Below are positions 63,139 to 64,000 of a stretch of DNA of 64,000 bases, in pieces. Source of the DNA: an uncultured Bacteroidales bacterium (GTDB taxonomy: Bacteria; Bacteroidota; Bacteroidia; Bacteroidales; Paludibacteraceae). The notes under the pieces were generated by a model. The model made no database searches and was not told the DNA's origin. It saw only the letters and a program-made list of their open reading frames with translations. The position numbers and the translations under genes are program-made. Within the stretch, counting starts at the first letter, position 1. The number at the start of each line of letters is the position of its first letter. The stretch lies in assembly GCA_900317745.1 (NCBI GenBank), contig ONHW01000008.1, forward strand, positions 62,001 through 126,000, written 5' to 3'.

Positions 63139-64000
63139 TTAACGTTTTACCAGTTTGACGGAGTCGATACATGTTCCGTCGAGAAGGCAGCTGCGTATGG
63201 TCAGTTCGTGGCGTGTTATGCTCATCTGTTCGAAGAACGGTCCGCCTGCAGCGATGGTATCCATCCGGCTGCGGTTCTTAGGTGTGCGCGCGCGCGTTGT
63301 GGAACTAATGCCCAGCCATACAGGCTCGTGCGTTACGTCGTAGTCCTGGAACGTACTGCCGCGGCGTGCGTACGTGTGGTCGTGACCGGAGAAGATAACA
63401 TCCGCTCCGCGTAATGCATTGGCGAGCGAGAGCCAGACGGAAGGATTGGCGCGCCCTTTGCGCGAGGAGAATACCGGCCGGTGCATTATCACCACCACCC
63501 AAGGCTGACAAGCCGAACTGATGGCGTTCTTAACCCACGTGTTGAGGCGCGTGAAATCCGACAATATTTGTGAATCCTCGGTGTCGATAGCGATGAACCG
63601 CAGGTTGCGGAAATCGACATAGTACGTTGTGCCCAGTCCGTCTTTTGGTCCGTTCTGCGGCATAGCAAACGAGTCGAACCAAGAGTCGGGCAGTTGCCGG
63701 TTGAGTCCTTTGGTGTACTCATGATTACCCGGGCAAACGAGTACGGGCAGCGAGTCAAACGGAGTGCCCGCCAGTTGGTGCATGAGCAGTTGCTTGTAAT
63801 AGAACTGCTCTCGATCGACCCAGTCGCCGAGTTGTGCGTAGCACTGCATATCCGGACTGAGTGCGGCTATCTGCAGGTAGTCGGTTTGCTCGAGCGTGTT
63901 GTGCACATCGCCAAGCACGACCATCGACAGTGTGTCAGTAAGTTGGCATGCGTAGGTTGTGTCGCTGCGGAACGTGACGAACCGTGTGCTGAGTGTGTCG
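63139..64000 (-). CDS. Calcineurin-like metallophosphoesterase, 5' end outside the window
   Basis: At least 286 codons; the frame is open to the window end, so the ATG at 63924 need not be the start. Metal-ligand motifs are in order: LGDVHN, QLGDWVD, CPGNHEY, VIMHRPVF and SGHDHTYAR. This layout is like purple acid phosphatase or other extracellular phosphoesterases. The C-terminus is beta-rich and the unseen N-terminus may carry a signal peptide. Confidence 0.85.
   Translation of the reverse strand, partial: DTLSTRFVTFRSDTTYACQLTDTLSMVVLGDVHNTLEQTDYLQIAALSPDMQCYAQLGDWVDREQFYYKQLLMHQLAGTPFDSLPVLVCPGNHEYTKGLNRQLPDSWFDSFAMPQNGPKDGLGTTYYVDFRNLRFIAIDTEDSQILSDFTRLNTWVKNAISSACQPWVVVIMHRPVFSSRKGRANPSVWLSLANALRGADVIFSGHDHTYARRGSTFQDYDVTHEPVWLGISSTTRARTPKNRSRMDTIAAGGPFFEQMSITRHELTIRSCLLDGTCIDSVKLVKR

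Overview
The window looks like chromosomal DNA of an anaerobic, fermentative member of the Bacteroidales. The main evidence is the promoter grammar: about fifteen sites read TTGnnnn, 16 bp, TAnnTTTG, the sigma-ABfr type -33/-7 signal. The gene families agree: GH77 with two N-terminal starch-binding domains, DUF5692, a wHTH/DUF2582 protein, a one-polypeptide NfnS-NfnL fusion, reverse rubrerythrin, OstA/LptA-like proteins, and many lipoprotein and secretion signals. There is little Shine-Dalgarno signal. No rRNA, CRISPR array or intact insertion sequence was seen, so the genus cannot be fixed.

Layout. 0-2.3 kb: the 5' part of a secreted protein, three tRNA genes (Gly-GCC, Leu-CAG, Leu-GAG), and two arrays of a TCCGTG-rich repeat facing each other around them. 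2.3-20.3 kb: malQ, then a long leftward block with truA, two flippases, two FKBP isomerases, ribE, rsmI, a peptide transporter, ilvE, a WbqC-family protein, lepB, dapB and a SulP anion transporter. 20.3-26.6 kb is the most accessory-looking part: a 93-bp triple-hairpin repeat array, a truncated RhuM-like gene, a secreted protein, a trypsin-like protease, and several unknown genes. 26.6-37 kb: recO, recX and prmC leftward; ribD, then an outer-membrane biogenesis run (lipoprotein, SurA-like, OstA-like, small barrel) and dnaG rightward. 37-43 kb: hypB, a 951-residue Fe-S flavoprotein, hypA, two membrane proteins and reverse rubrerythrin. 43-51 kb: panB, a membrane AraC regulator, ssb, the NfnSL fusion, deoC, psd and an SRPBCC protein. 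51-64 kb: lipoproteins, mutL, acpP-fabF, a lipid kinase, comEC, rpe and a metallophosphoesterase cut by the window end.

The most unusual signal is not a gene. Almost every short junction between co-directional genes is filled by short direct repeats (7-10 nt units) or a GC-rich palindromic element. The same families also sit in frame inside conserved proteins (lepB, dapB, prmC, ribD, the NfnSL fusion, the WbqC-family gene and others). One 46-bp copy is identical between the recX-recO spacer and the prmC coding region. Junctions that carry their own promoter mostly lack these repeats. This looks like a family of spreading micro-repeats, comparable in behaviour to in-frame palindromic elements known from Rickettsia, and it is the best candidate here for something undescribed.
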